DNA from: JBFHFS01 sp041583495 | GTDB lineage: Bacteria > Bacteroidota > Bacteroidia > Bacteroidales > Marinilabiliaceae | DNA: 64,000 nt | Direction of reading: 5' to 3' | NCBI GenBank assembly: GCA_041583495.1 | Contig: JBFHFS010000007.1 | Coordinates: 62,001 to 126,000, forward strand | Part shown: in pieces, positions 44,280 to 54,200 of the stretch | Position numbering within the stretch: position 1 is the stretch's first letter | How the letters are laid out: each line of letters starts with the position of its first letter | The notes under the pieces: model-generated | What the model saw: only the letters and a program-made list of their open reading frames with translations | The model's database searches: none | What the model was told of the DNA's origin: nothing | Translations under genes and position numbers: made by a program

Positions 44280-45112
44280 ACCGCCTGAAAGGGTATTTCG
44301 CCACAACATTTTTCGTTCTTTCACCAGGGGTCACTTTAAGGATCCCAACTCTCCCTGCTTCAAGACCGCCTCTACGATGGTATTATCTGGCGCATGCCAT
44401 TTAAAATCAACATTCCACACCTTTGGCCAGGCAGGAAAAAGCACTATCTTGTTACCAATGGTCTGCATCAGCATTTCCTGAAGCCTATCATACCCGATTC
44501 ACCCCAATTGTGATCAGGCACCCAATCGAGCCCAGAACCCCAGAAGCCAGGAAACCGGTGGGGGCTTTCCTGTAACTTCTTTGTATTGTAACTGGCAGCT
44601 TTCTGTATCATCCCCTATAGCGCAAACTGAATGCCATCCTGATGTCAGCTCATGATAGTGCCTTTGCGAAAATCAGGGGCCGCCTGATAGTTGTTTTTGA
44701 AAGTTTGAATTTATAGGTTCCCCAACTTAAATTGGTCAAACGGGAATAACGGAAAAAACTGAGGCAACTCCTGATTGTCTTCCTTTAACCAATTTTGGGT
44801 AAGTTTTAGTATTCTCTTTCCGTCAACTACGTCAAATCTAAAAACTCCATGCTAAAATTTTAAGAAAAAATGGGCCTCTTAATAAATGGACTTGGCGTTA
44901 AATGCAGGCGGATTCTACCAAGCTTGAGGTACAAGCCATTCTCGCTCAAACAACCGCTTCTTTGCAGGTACAAATAAACATCGCCCTTCACGAGCCAATC
45001 CTTACAGCCAATATCGTCATCCACCAGGGGCATTAATTCGCTGGAACTTTCACTTGCCGTATCCCAAACGATCTTTAAATAATTGTCAGTTTCTTTTACA
45101 CTAAATGGAACC
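44278..45112 (-). pseudogene. Degraded DUF5703-type glycosidase-like gene
   Basis: On the minus strand, pieces of one protein family appear in order but in different frames with stops between. Near 45110-44880 there is SSELMPLVDDDIGCKDW and LKLGRIRLHLTPSPF, like the N-terminal DUF5703 domain. Near 44840-44720 VVDGKRILKLTQNWL. Near 44620-44460 HRFPGFWGSGLDWVPDHNWG, then a frameshift to LQEMLMQT. Near 44470-44330 IVLFPAWPKVWNVDF and HAPDNTIVE, a second frameshift near the end, and TGA at 44278. About 830 bases remain, far less than a full gene, so an internal deletion is likely. It sits exactly where another enzyme gene of the locus would be expected. Confidence 0.75.
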
Positions 45113-45246
45113 CGCCGGGATAATCATCTTTTTTTATGTGAAGAAATTCTCATTCGCGATTTTTAACTGCTTATCAATTGTAATAATAACTATATTCCAA
45201 CAGAGCCCCAGAATCCCTAATCTCAATTAAATGATAGAATATTCTC

Positions 45247-45294
45247 CTCAAAAAATTAAAATAATCCGGGAGGTATTTAGTATCCTCCCGGATT
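45247..45294 (-). terminator. Rho-independent terminator after the PKD lipoprotein gene
   Basis: An 11-bp perfect stem (45263-45273 with 45284-45294, AATCCGGGAGG and its complement) with a 10-base loop. On the minus strand it is followed by ATTTTAATTTTTT. It lies 16 bases past the stop at 45310 and should end the SusC-SusD-PKD transcript, so the downstream enzyme genes need their own promoter or read-through. Confidence 0.82.
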
Positions 45295-45309
45295 CTAGAT
45301 CCTAAAAAA

Positions 45310-46062
45310 CTACTTTTTCCTTGCGATAACAACCATTTCATCAATTCTTTTCCCATCCCAGGGCTCGGAATCATCAGACCACAATTCGGCATACTCTAAC
45401 GAGAGCGTACCAGTATCGGCATTGTACCGGCCACGACCCTGAGTTAATACCGAAGCGGTGTAACCATAGCCCGAGAGGGTGTACAAAAACTGCTTGGGAA
45501 TTTCGATTATCCCATCCTCTTTAAGAATAATTTTGGCAAAGTCGTTGGTTCCCGGATCAATGGTTTCATAACCCCAACTCTTATACATCAGTCGGTTCTC
45601 TTTCAGGATATTGCCAAACAGGATGGCATTCTCTCCTTCCACCAATGTAGTAGAAGTGGTGAAATCAATTTTTAACCCACCCGGTACTTGAGAGACACCT
45701 TCATATTCGCCCACAAAATTGGCCGCATCCCCGGTTTTCCCGGGGATGGAAATATCAATGGAATCGATCGCCGCCTTGTAATAACCTTCCGAGAAGGCCG
45801 TAAACCGAATGCGCCAGTCACCAGGCAGCTCATACTTGTAGACGGGCGCCTTTTCGGTGGAAATGACCCCATCGCCAAACTCCCATAAAAAGTTTTTAGC
45901 GTTCTTGGATTCATTAGAAAAACTTACATCAAACCCGTTGATATCCTTTAGGGTAATTTTGACTTCCGGATTGGGAACGCTCAAATCATAGCTTTCAAAT
46001 TTGTCACACGAAGAAAATGTAATTCCCGCTGCAACGATTGAAAAAATAACTAATCGTTTCAT
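45310..46062 (-). CDS. PKD-domain surface lipoprotein (SusE/F-position)
   Basis: 250 residues; lipoprotein signal ending at FSSCDK (Cys19). A PKD domain follows at about residues 33-105, with the hallmark FLWEFGDGVISTEKAPVYKY. The C-terminal half is beta-rich (ILKEDGIIEIPKQFLYTLSGYG). By position, directly after SusC and SusD, it is likely a surface glycan-binding protein that helps capture the substrate. Sequence does not identify the ligand. It begins 24 bases after the SusD stop and is the last gene before a clear terminator. Confidence 0.8.
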   Translation of the reverse strand: MKRLVIFSIVAAGITFSSCDKFESYDLSVPNPEVKITLKDINGFDVSFSNESKNAKNFLWEFGDGVISTEKAPVYKYELPGDWRIRFTAFSEGYYKAAIDSIDISIPGKTGDAANFVGEYEGVSQVPGGLKIDFTTSTTLVEGENAILFGNILKENRLMYKSWGYETIDPGTNDFAKIILKEDGIIEIPKQFLYTLSGYGYTASVLTQGRGRYNADTGTLSLEYAELWSDDSEPWDGKRIDEMVVIARKK

Positions 46063-46086
46063 ATGTTGATTATTTTTAAAAAATTT

Positions 46087-47622
46087 CTACTCTGAAAATT
46101 TATACTTAACAGGGGCCACATAAGCGGGAGAAGTCACCACTTCTGTTTCGGAAGCCCACCACACGTTTCCCCAGAGATTGTTGGTCAGCTGAGGCTCTAC
46201 CGAAGAGAAATTAGGATTGCCCCCCCGTTGGTTATGAGAATAGGGTAACCGGTCGGGGTAACCATTTTCTATGGAGAACCCGATGCTTACAAAGTCAAGA
46301 TGCGGAAAACCGCCTCTGCGCAACATGGCGAAGGTATTCAAAGCTTGATGGAACTGATCGAGGTAGCGTTGGGTCAGGATTTGTTCCTTGGCCTTCGATA
46401 CATCAAAAGTGGCAAAAGCGCCTGCCATATAATTGCTGATGGCCCCCTCGTCGATCACGCCCCACTTTTTCATAGAGGCTTCAATTCCGGCCTCGTAGGC
46501 AGCCTCTGCTGACTCCCCTACAGAATAGCCTTTGCTAGCGGCTTCGGCTTTGATAAACATCACTTCGGAATAGGTCATCACATCGATAGGCCGATACCAA
46601 TCCAGGGCGATGGCATCCCCCACGGTAGATACTTTCTTACGGTCGAAAGAAGCCATTGGGTTGGGTACGGCTGCGGGAGCACCGGTATACTCATATTCGG
46701 TCCAGATTCCTTCAGCCACTGAATCCACAGAATTTTCAGTAGGGTTCAGGAAGATGGTACGACGAGGGTCATTGTTCTCACAAAGCAGATCGACCACTGT
46801 TGAACCAACAGTCCGGATATTATTATTCTCACGGGTCTGTTGCACAAAGGTCACCCGGTTTGGAGAAGCATCACTATAAAATTTAACCCCCACATTGTCT
46901 TCATTTCCTTCCATTACGGGATAGGTATCCTCATCACCAAAAATCTCTTCCAAGCCGGCTTTGGCAGTGGCATTATCCACTTCCGACATTCTTAAATACA
47001 AACGGGCTCTTAACGAATTGGCAAACTTTTTCCATTTCAGCATGTCGCCCTGACCATAGATATCGGACTCTCCATCCACATCGGCGACGCCGGGGTTCAG
47101 ATCAATTTTACCCGCGGCTTCTTTCAGTTTCAATACCAAATTCTTATAAATACTCTCCTGTGAATCGTATTTGGGATAGAGCAATCGTTCTTCTTCCCCT
47201 CTTAATGCTTCGCTATAAGGAATGTCGCCATTCATATCGGTCCAGTTGGCAAAGATCCAGGCCTCCATAATCATGGCAATAGCCTCATAGTTCAAGTGCT
47301 TCTTTTCAATAGCCTGCTTTCTTAATTTCTCAAGATTATTAAGTACATAGGTTTCGTTGTTGTAGATTGCATCGATGTTCCAGTCGTAATCGAAGACCTG
47401 TTCGGTATAACCTAGGCGACCATGATATTGCACCCAGGTCATAGCCACCCATATATTATTGTCATCCAGCAGCGTATGTGTTATCGTACGTTGTGCGCTA
47501 AGCATAATGGAGGGCATGGAGGCGGTAATGGGTCGGTTGGGATCCTTATTCAGCTCATCAAACCCATCGGTGCAGGCAGACAACCCTACAACGATAATCA
47601 GAAAATATAGTATTCGTTTCAT
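46087..47622 (-). CDS. SusD/RagB-family (SusD-like group 2) surface lipoprotein
   Basis: About 511 residues from ATG 47622; a TTG lies nine bases earlier. Lipoprotein signal VVGLSACTD (Cys16). The SusD-like opening GFDELNKDPNRP, helical TPR-type segments (MIMEAWIFANWTDMNGDIPYSEAL, split by loops), MLKWKKFANSLRARLYLRMS, and the C-terminal YLDQFHQALNTFAMLRRGGFP are typical of the SusD-like_2 group. It acts as the lid over the SusC channel and captures the oligosaccharide at the cell surface. It starts 11 bases after the SusC stop, so the pair is translated from one mRNA. Confidence 0.93.
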   Translation of the reverse strand: MKRILYFLIIVVGLSACTDGFDELNKDPNRPITASMPSIMLSAQRTITHTLLDDNNIWVAMTWVQYHGRLGYTEQVFDYDWNIDAIYNNETYVLNNLEKLRKQAIEKKHLNYEAIAMIMEAWIFANWTDMNGDIPYSEALRGEEERLLYPKYDSQESIYKNLVLKLKEAAGKIDLNPGVADVDGESDIYGQGDMLKWKKFANSLRARLYLRMSEVDNATAKAGLEEIFGDEDTYPVMEGNEDNVGVKFYSDASPNRVTFVQQTRENNNIRTVGSTVVDLLCENNDPRRTIFLNPTENSVDSVAEGIWTEYEYTGAPAAVPNPMASFDRKKVSTVGDAIALDWYRPIDVMTYSEVMFIKAEAASKGYSVGESAEAAYEAGIEASMKKWGVIDEGAISNYMAGAFATFDVSKAKEQILTQRYLDQFHQALNTFAMLRRGGFPHLDFVSIGFSIENGYPDRLPYSHNQRGGNPNFSSVEPQLTNNLWGNVWWASETEVVTSPAYVAPVKYKFSE

Positions 47623-47633
47623 TTCTACCAAGA

Positions 47634-50600
47634 TTAAAAGTTAACACTTAATTTAAAATTAATTCTCCGGGGAGAAGGCAAGGCCCCACTCTCCATTCCT
47701 GAACCTGCATTGGTACGACCCAAAGAAGCCTCCGGATCGACATTAGGAATGTGACTTACCAAGGTGGCCACGTTATATAACGAACCCGAAAGAGTAATCC
47801 CTTGTATCACTTTAAGAGGTTTGATATACTTTTTGGGGAAACGGTAGGTGAGCACCACCGACTGAAGTTTAAGATAGCTGGCATCGAATACATGCTCTTC
47901 GTGCAGGCTTCCCAACCAACCATAATAGTCCTGAGCTTCCACATAGGTCTGATTCTCTTCATAACCGGTTACATTTCCACTTTCATCTTTCACCTCAACA
48001 ACACCATCGGCTCTGACGCCTCCACCCTGCGACACGGGAAGTCGTTTTTCGATTCCTTTATCATTGAGGCCTACGGTTTCCTGTAATAACCCCCGACTCA
48101 TATTGGTGGCATCCGACATAGAATAAATGTCCCCACCAAACCGTCCACTCAGGGTGGCACTCAATCTGAACTCCTTATATCTGATAGAATTGGTCACACC
48201 TCCTAAAACCTTGGGCATGGCATTCCCGATGTGCTGATCCCAGCTCATATTGGGATAATCCTGAGAGCGATAAGGTTTCCCGTTATCCATGATGATGTTC
48301 CGGCCATCAGGGTTCTTCACATAACTGTACCCATACATTTCGCCGTACAACTCACCTTCTACTACCCTAATCTCCATGCTACCCCATGAAGTTCTGACAA
48401 ACTTAATTTCATCGGGCAGTTCAACCAGCTTGTTTTCATTTTTAGAGGCGTTGGCAATTAAATTCCATTGGAAGTTCTTATTACGAACCAGGGTGGCATT
48501 CAACATTAATTCAACTCCTTTATTTTGAACATCTCCGGCATTGATCGTTGCGTAGGAAAACCCGGATTCCCTGGGAATTCCCGTTGTTACGATTTGGTTC
48601 CTCGTATTGGTTTTATAAAAAGCCAGGTCGAAGTTCAATCGGTTATCGAAGAAATTCAATTCCGTTCCCACTTCAAGGGAGTTGGTACGTTGAGGTTTTA
48701 GATCGGTGGGTGGCAGGGTAGAGGTATAGGCATTGGTTTGTTTACCATCCCAGGGATCTCCGGCCCCATAGGTCCCGGCCAACTGATAGGGAGCTGTATC
48801 GGCACCTACCTGTGCCCAGCTGGCCCTCAATTTACCAAATGAAAGGATTTTCGATTCTATATTAAAGGCCTCTGTAATTAAGAAAGACATTGAAGCAGCA
48901 GGATAAAAGTAAGAGCGGTTTTGTTTGGGCAATGTGGAAGACCAATCGTTACGCCCGGTCAAATCCACATACAAATAGTCATTGTATCCAAAAGACATCA
49001 GACCAAATACACTTTGCGTCTCTTTTTCGGAGTAGCTTTGTGATGCTTGTTTATCGCCCACGCCATTTCCTAAATTCGCAAACCCGGGCGTTGCCAGTTC
49101 ACTGACGCTTGAACTCCAGTTACTATCATAGGTTTTGCGTTGATTGGCACCCAGGTTGAACGACAGGTCCAGGTTCTCCATAAGCTTTCGTTTTCCGAAG
49201 AGCATGAAATCATAATTGTTTTCGTTGTGGGTACTGCTGCTCACAGAATAACCACCATCGTTCCAAAATGAACCTGAACTGGTAAGCCCTGCGTCAATTT
49301 CAGTAAATGAAGCATACTCTCCGTTGCTTAAGTTTTTGGATACCGACACTTTTGCCTCCAACCAGTCGGTGATGGCATACCGCAGCCCGGTACTAGCCGT
49401 GAGGTTATATCTCTTATACTTATTAAAATCCTCATTCAAGGTCCAATAAGGGTTATCAAACTCCAACCATTTAACCTGCGATCCATCCGGTCTCTTATGA
49501 GGGATAGAGTTGATATACTTCATATCGTAGTTGGAAGGCATTTTAATCAAATTCTGGATGATGCCGTCACCATAACCCGGTACGCGGTTGTCACTGCTCG
49601 ACTCATTATAGTTAATCATAAATTCAGCCTTCCACTTTTTGGATAAGGTGGAGAGATAATTAGCGGTTAAACCATTCCTTGCCTCATCGGTTTCGGGAAT
49701 CATACCGGCCTCATCAGCATGTCGGAGCGAAACACGGCCATAGTTATCTTCACCACCAAACGACATGGAGAGGTTGTGTTCTTTTAGGATCCCAGTACGC
49801 CAAAAGTCCGTGACATTATCGGGATGACTAATCCAGGGAACTTTTACCACCTGCCCATTAATCACAGGGGCTCTGAACTGAGGCAAATATAACTGCGGGT
49901 CGAATTTTGGCCCCCAGGAGTTTTGAGTTAATTCGTTGGTTCCCGGATTATTACGATCCCCCCGATACTCATACACCCCATTATTACCTGCACCGTACTC
50001 TTGCTGATAATCGGGTAGGTTGGCAGGATTCGAAAAGGTCATGCCATAGGAATAGTTAATCCCGGCGCCTTTTTTTATACCTTTTCCTTTTTTGGTAGAA
50101 ATAAGAATCACCCCGTTGGAGGCTCTTGATCCGTATAAGGCGGTAGCACCGGCGCCCTTCAATACGGTTATCTCCTCAATATCTTCTGGATTCACCTTTG
50201 AGATAGGATCGCCCCAGTCGATGGTTCCACGGGTTCTCCAGGCGTCCCAAAAAGATTGTTTATCCACCTCATCGTTGTAAAAAGGCACCCCATCGATTAC
50301 GAACAGCGGGAGGTTGTTTCCACTCAGGTTGGTGTTTCCCCTTATAATAATGTTTGAAGAGCCACCCATCCCGGAGGTTCCCCCAGTAATTTGCACCCCG
50401 GCAATTTTTCCGGCCAAACCCTGCACGAGGTTTGGTTCGGCCTCAAAGGAGATATCTTCACCTTTAAGGCTCTGTAGCGCATAACCTACCGACTTTTTTT
50501 CGCGGGAAATGAACTTGGCCGTGGTAACGACTTCGTTCAACACCGTTACATTTTCTTTCATGGTGATGTTAATCACACTTCGGCCCTCAATATCGACTTC

Positions 50601-50840
50601 CTGAGTTTCGAAACCGATAAAGCTAACCACCAACGTATGATCGGCTTTGGTCGCCTGAATCACAAATTTACCATCCATATCGGTAACCGTTCCTTTTTGT
50701 GCTTCTTTCTCAATTATATTAACACCAGGCAGAGGGAGTCCACCCTCATCTTTAATGGTTCCACTCACGGAATGTGTTTGAGCGTAGCTAACAAAAAAGC
50801 TTGCTAAACACAAAAACAGCAATAGAGATTTTTTTCTCAT
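47634..50840 (-). CDS. SusC/RagA-family TonB-dependent outer-membrane transporter
   Basis: 1068 residues with a signal peptide (ASFFVSYAQ). A carboxypeptidase-regulatory-like domain (SGTIKDEGGLPLPGVN) is at about residues 25-105. A plug domain follows with IAGVQITGGTSGMGGSSN and the ITVLKGAGATALYGSRASNGVILI block. The 22-strand barrel ends in RINFKLSVNF with the terminal Phe. It lacks the N-terminal STN domain, so it does not signal to an anti-sigma factor, fitting control by the HTCS encoded upstream. It imports oligosaccharides across the outer membrane with energy from TonB. Confidence 0.95.
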   Translation of the reverse strand: MRKKSLLLFLCLASFFVSYAQTHSVSGTIKDEGGLPLPGVNIIEKEAQKGTVTDMDGKFVIQATKADHTLVVSFIGFETQEVDIEGRSVINITMKENVTVLNEVVTTAKFISREKKSVGYALQSLKGEDISFEAEPNLVQGLAGKIAGVQITGGTSGMGGSSNIIIRGNTNLSGNNLPLFVIDGVPFYNDEVDKQSFWDAWRTRGTIDWGDPISKVNPEDIEEITVLKGAGATALYGSRASNGVILISTKKGKGIKKGAGINYSYGMTFSNPANLPDYQQEYGAGNNGVYEYRGDRNNPGTNELTQNSWGPKFDPQLYLPQFRAPVINGQVVKVPWISHPDNVTDFWRTGILKEHNLSMSFGGEDNYGRVSLRHADEAGMIPETDEARNGLTANYLSTLSKKWKAEFMINYNESSSDNRVPGYGDGIIQNLIKMPSNYDMKYINSIPHKRPDGSQVKWLEFDNPYWTLNEDFNKYKRYNLTASTGLRYAITDWLEAKVSVSKNLSNGEYASFTEIDAGLTSSGSFWNDGGYSVSSSTHNENNYDFMLFGKRKLMENLDLSFNLGANQRKTYDSNWSSSVSELATPGFANLGNGVGDKQASQSYSEKETQSVFGLMSFGYNDYLYVDLTGRNDWSSTLPKQNRSYFYPAASMSFLITEAFNIESKILSFGKLRASWAQVGADTAPYQLAGTYGAGDPWDGKQTNAYTSTLPPTDLKPQRTNSLEVGTELNFFDNRLNFDLAFYKTNTRNQIVTTGIPRESGFSYATINAGDVQNKGVELMLNATLVRNKNFQWNLIANASKNENKLVELPDEIKFVRTSWGSMEIRVVEGELYGEMYGYSYVKNPDGRNIIMDNGKPYRSQDYPNMSWDQHIGNAMPKVLGGVTNSIRYKEFRLSATLSGRFGGDIYSMSDATNMSRGLLQETVGLNDKGIEKRLPVSQGGGVRADGVVEVKDESGNVTGYEENQTYVEAQDYYGWLGSLHEEHVFDASYLKLQSVVLTYRFPKKYIKPLKVIQGITLSGSLYNVATLVSHIPNVDPEASLGRTNAGSGMESGALPSPRRINFKLSVNF

Positions 50841-51253
50841 AACATAAAATAAATTAGTTCATAAATAATAGGAAATGGTAATACTTAAAAATTATTCAAT
50901 CGTTTATCGAAAAGAGGCAATGGCAATTCCAAAAGGGAATGAGGAGGTATTTCATTTCTCTACCCAAGAAATAAAATAACCGGGTGGCATTTGCCCCCTG
51001 TTTAGATCCACACTCTTTAACACTTTTCGACAAAATATTGAATTAACAAATGTAGGATGGAAGTCGCTTCTACAGGCTGTAGAATTGTTTCCAAAGAAGG
51101 AGCTTAATGTCGTAAGAGGATAATTTCGTTGCAGAACAGGGGGATTTCTGTCGCATAAGGCTTCAGCTTCATGTTTTTACCGCCCATTAAGAAGGCTGAA
51201 AAACATATATTACACCCAGAAAACACCCTCAAAAAGAGAGCTTATAAGCAGGC
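50841..51253. other. Intergenic region between HTCS and SusC
   Basis: A 413-base gap. It holds a -7-like box at 51047-51054 and a roughly 200-base A/T-rich leader before SusC. The HTCS target site is probably here, but I could not recognise a clear direct repeat. No terminator of the HTCS gene stands out. Confidence 0.5.
51047..51054 (-). promoter_or_regulatory. Candidate -7 box (TACATTTG) for SusC
   Basis: An exact TAnnTTTG match on the minus strand, 207 bases before the SusC ATG. No good -33 match at standard spacing, which would be consistent with a promoter depending on an activator such as the adjacent HTCS. Confidence 0.35.
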
Positions 51254-54200
51254 TTAAATATTGGTAGACTTTTCTTTAAAAGGGGTGGCATAATTGGAAG
51301 GACTCATTCCATATTTCTTACGGAACTCGTTGCTGAAATATTTAGGATCGGAAAACCCAACGGCAAAGCAGATCTCGGCGATAGACATTTTTGCTTCCTC
51401 TAATAATTTAATGGCCTCAGTCATCCTTACCTCCTTTAAAAAGTTACTGGGAGTAGTCTCTGTTAAGGCCTTAAAATTTCGATGGAGTTGTGATCGACTC
51501 AGCCCAATGTCTTCGGCCAAAGATTCCACATTAAATTTGGGATCGGCATAATTTTTCTCAATAGAACATTTTAATCGGCTCAGAAACTTCTCATCGGCTG
51601 TTTCTCTGCTGGGATTAAGGCTTATGGACAATAGGTTGGGGTCTTGTGGCTCCTTCATTGAAGAGTTCTGCAACAATAATCTTTTAGCCACAGCAATCAA
51701 ATAGGGTATCTCAAAAGGTTTGGAAACATAGGCATCGGCTCCGGTTTCCAGCGCCTGAACTTTTTGCATGGTGTCGACCCTCGAACTTAGCAAAATCAAG
51801 GGCAGGGTAGCGAATGACTTGGATGCTCTCAGATATTTGCACAACTCCAGCCCATCCATTACGGGCATTATTATATCACTGATGACGATATCGGGTTTTT
51901 TTTCTTCCAATATATGGATGGCTTGCCTTCCTTCACGGGCAATTAAAATATTAAACTCATTTTTTAAGCCCTCAGCTATATAATAGCTCATCTCTTCATT
52001 ATCGTCGACCAATAAAACCGTAGAAGGCTTCTCCATGCTGAAAGCCATTACGCCTGGCTTAAAGGGTTTGAATTCGGGAGGTTGCATCTTTGTCTCAGGA
52101 TAATTGGCGTAAGTCTCCTTTTGGCTGTCCTGGTAACAGTCACCCACGGGGAGATACAGAACAAAGGAGCTTCCTTTGTTTAACTTCGATTTCACCGAAA
52201 TGATCCCCTTATGCAACAGGGCTAGTGATTGTGCATAAGCAAGTCCAATCCCGGTGCCTTCCACCCTCCGGTCGGTTTTAAAATACCGGTCGAATATCCG
52301 CGACAGGTTTTCCTGCGATATCCCGGAACCGTTATCATGAATAACCAGGGCCAGATAGTGAGGTTGCAACTCTGTTTCAATCCGCGCCTTACCAAATACA
52401 TCTGCTACACGTCCTCCGGGGAGGGTGGTCAGAAAAACAGATATTTCACCTCCATCAGAAGTATATTTAAACGCGTTGGAAAGGAGGTTATACAATATTT
52501 TCTCAAGGACATCCGGATCAAACCAAACCTCCCGGGGCATCTTTTTAACTTCAAAACGATAACGGATATTTCGACGAGCCGCCAGCCCATTAAAGTTTGA
52601 CGCCACTTCCCGGGAAAAAAGTTCTACATTTTCTTTTATTACATGAACAGAGACTTGACCCGCGTCCACTTCTCTTAGCGATAAGATTTGATCCACCAAA
52701 TTTTTCAGCCGATTGGCATTGCGGTTGATCAGCATTATTTTGGCAATGATGGCGGGGTCCTTTTGCTCCAGAATGAGATCTTGTATGGGACCTATTATCA
52801 GCGTTAAAGGGGTCCGAAATTCATGGGAAATATTGGTATAAAACTGCAGTTTTTCCTCATACAATTCCTGATTCTTTTTATAATCCATCCTTTGCACTTC
52901 TGTCTCACGCTTGAGGTCTATCCTTCTTTTTAGCCCCTTGAAAAAGAAAAAGGCGATCACAAAACATAGAATAAAATACAACATCTTAGCCCCAAATGTA
53001 AACCACCAGGGAGGGTTAATCACCATCACCAGATCGCTAATTTGGGCATCCCACGTGGAATAGCCATCGGTTCCTTTTAGAAAAAAATGATACGTTCCGG
53101 GTGGCAGCCCTGTATATGAGGCTGTATTCTCCCCTGTAGTATAATTCCAATCATCATCATACCCTTTTAATCTGTACACAAACCGGTTTTCTGCCGGGTT
53201 GTGATAATTTAGCATGGTAAAAGACAGGGTGATGAAGTTCTGATTGTGTCTTAAAACGATTTTCTGGGCTTGATGTAAATTCTCCCTAATGTGCCACTTA
53301 ACCTCTGAGGCCCTAACCTCCCTATTTTTAATTTTTAACCCGGTAACATACACCGAGGCATGAGTGGCATTGGGTTTAATCTGTTCAGGAAAAAAAGAGT
53401 TAACTCCCCGGGCTCCCCCAAAAACAAATAACCCATTACGCGTTCTTAAGAAAGCCTTTCCATTGAATTCCGGGTATTGCAATCCGTTGGCTTCACCATA
53501 GTTAAAGAAAGCCTCTTCCTTCTGATTATATTTGGTCAGACCCCGATTGGTGCTCAGCCACAAATTCCCTTCTTTATCTTCGAGTATCCCGTATATGCTA
53601 TTGCTCGAAAGGCCATTGTCGGTGGTAAAAACCTTGAAATTGTTATCTTTACGACTAAAGCGACAAAGACCCTCATTGGTAGCGATCCATAAATAACCAT
53701 ATAACTGGTCTTCATAAATCAGGTAAATATCATTCCCCGCTAAAGAGGTTGAATCGGACGGCTGTTTCTGATAATTAGCAAATAATGGAGCCGGCCGAAC
53801 AGACTCCTGTTCGAACGAAAGGTTGATCTCCGTATCCCTCTGATCAACCATCTTCCCTATTCCTCCACGAAAAGTCCCTACCCATAAACTGCCCAACCGG
53901 TCGCGATAAATAGAGTACACAAAATCATCGGGGAGACTGTAACAGTCCCTGGGATCGTGGTGGAGATTCAGAAACCGTGTCGCTTGAGGTGCTTTATTTT
54001 TTTCGGAATACAACAACCGGCTTAAACCGTTGGAAGTTCCAAACCATAAATCGCCATTCGAATCCTCAAAAACAGCGTTGACCCGATTGGCAGCAATGGA
54101 TAATGGATTCTTTTCAGAATGTTCATAATGAGTAAGCTCTGGACTGGAATAGTTCTCTCCACGAAATCGGATTTTAAAAAGCCCATTGCCCACCGTGGTA

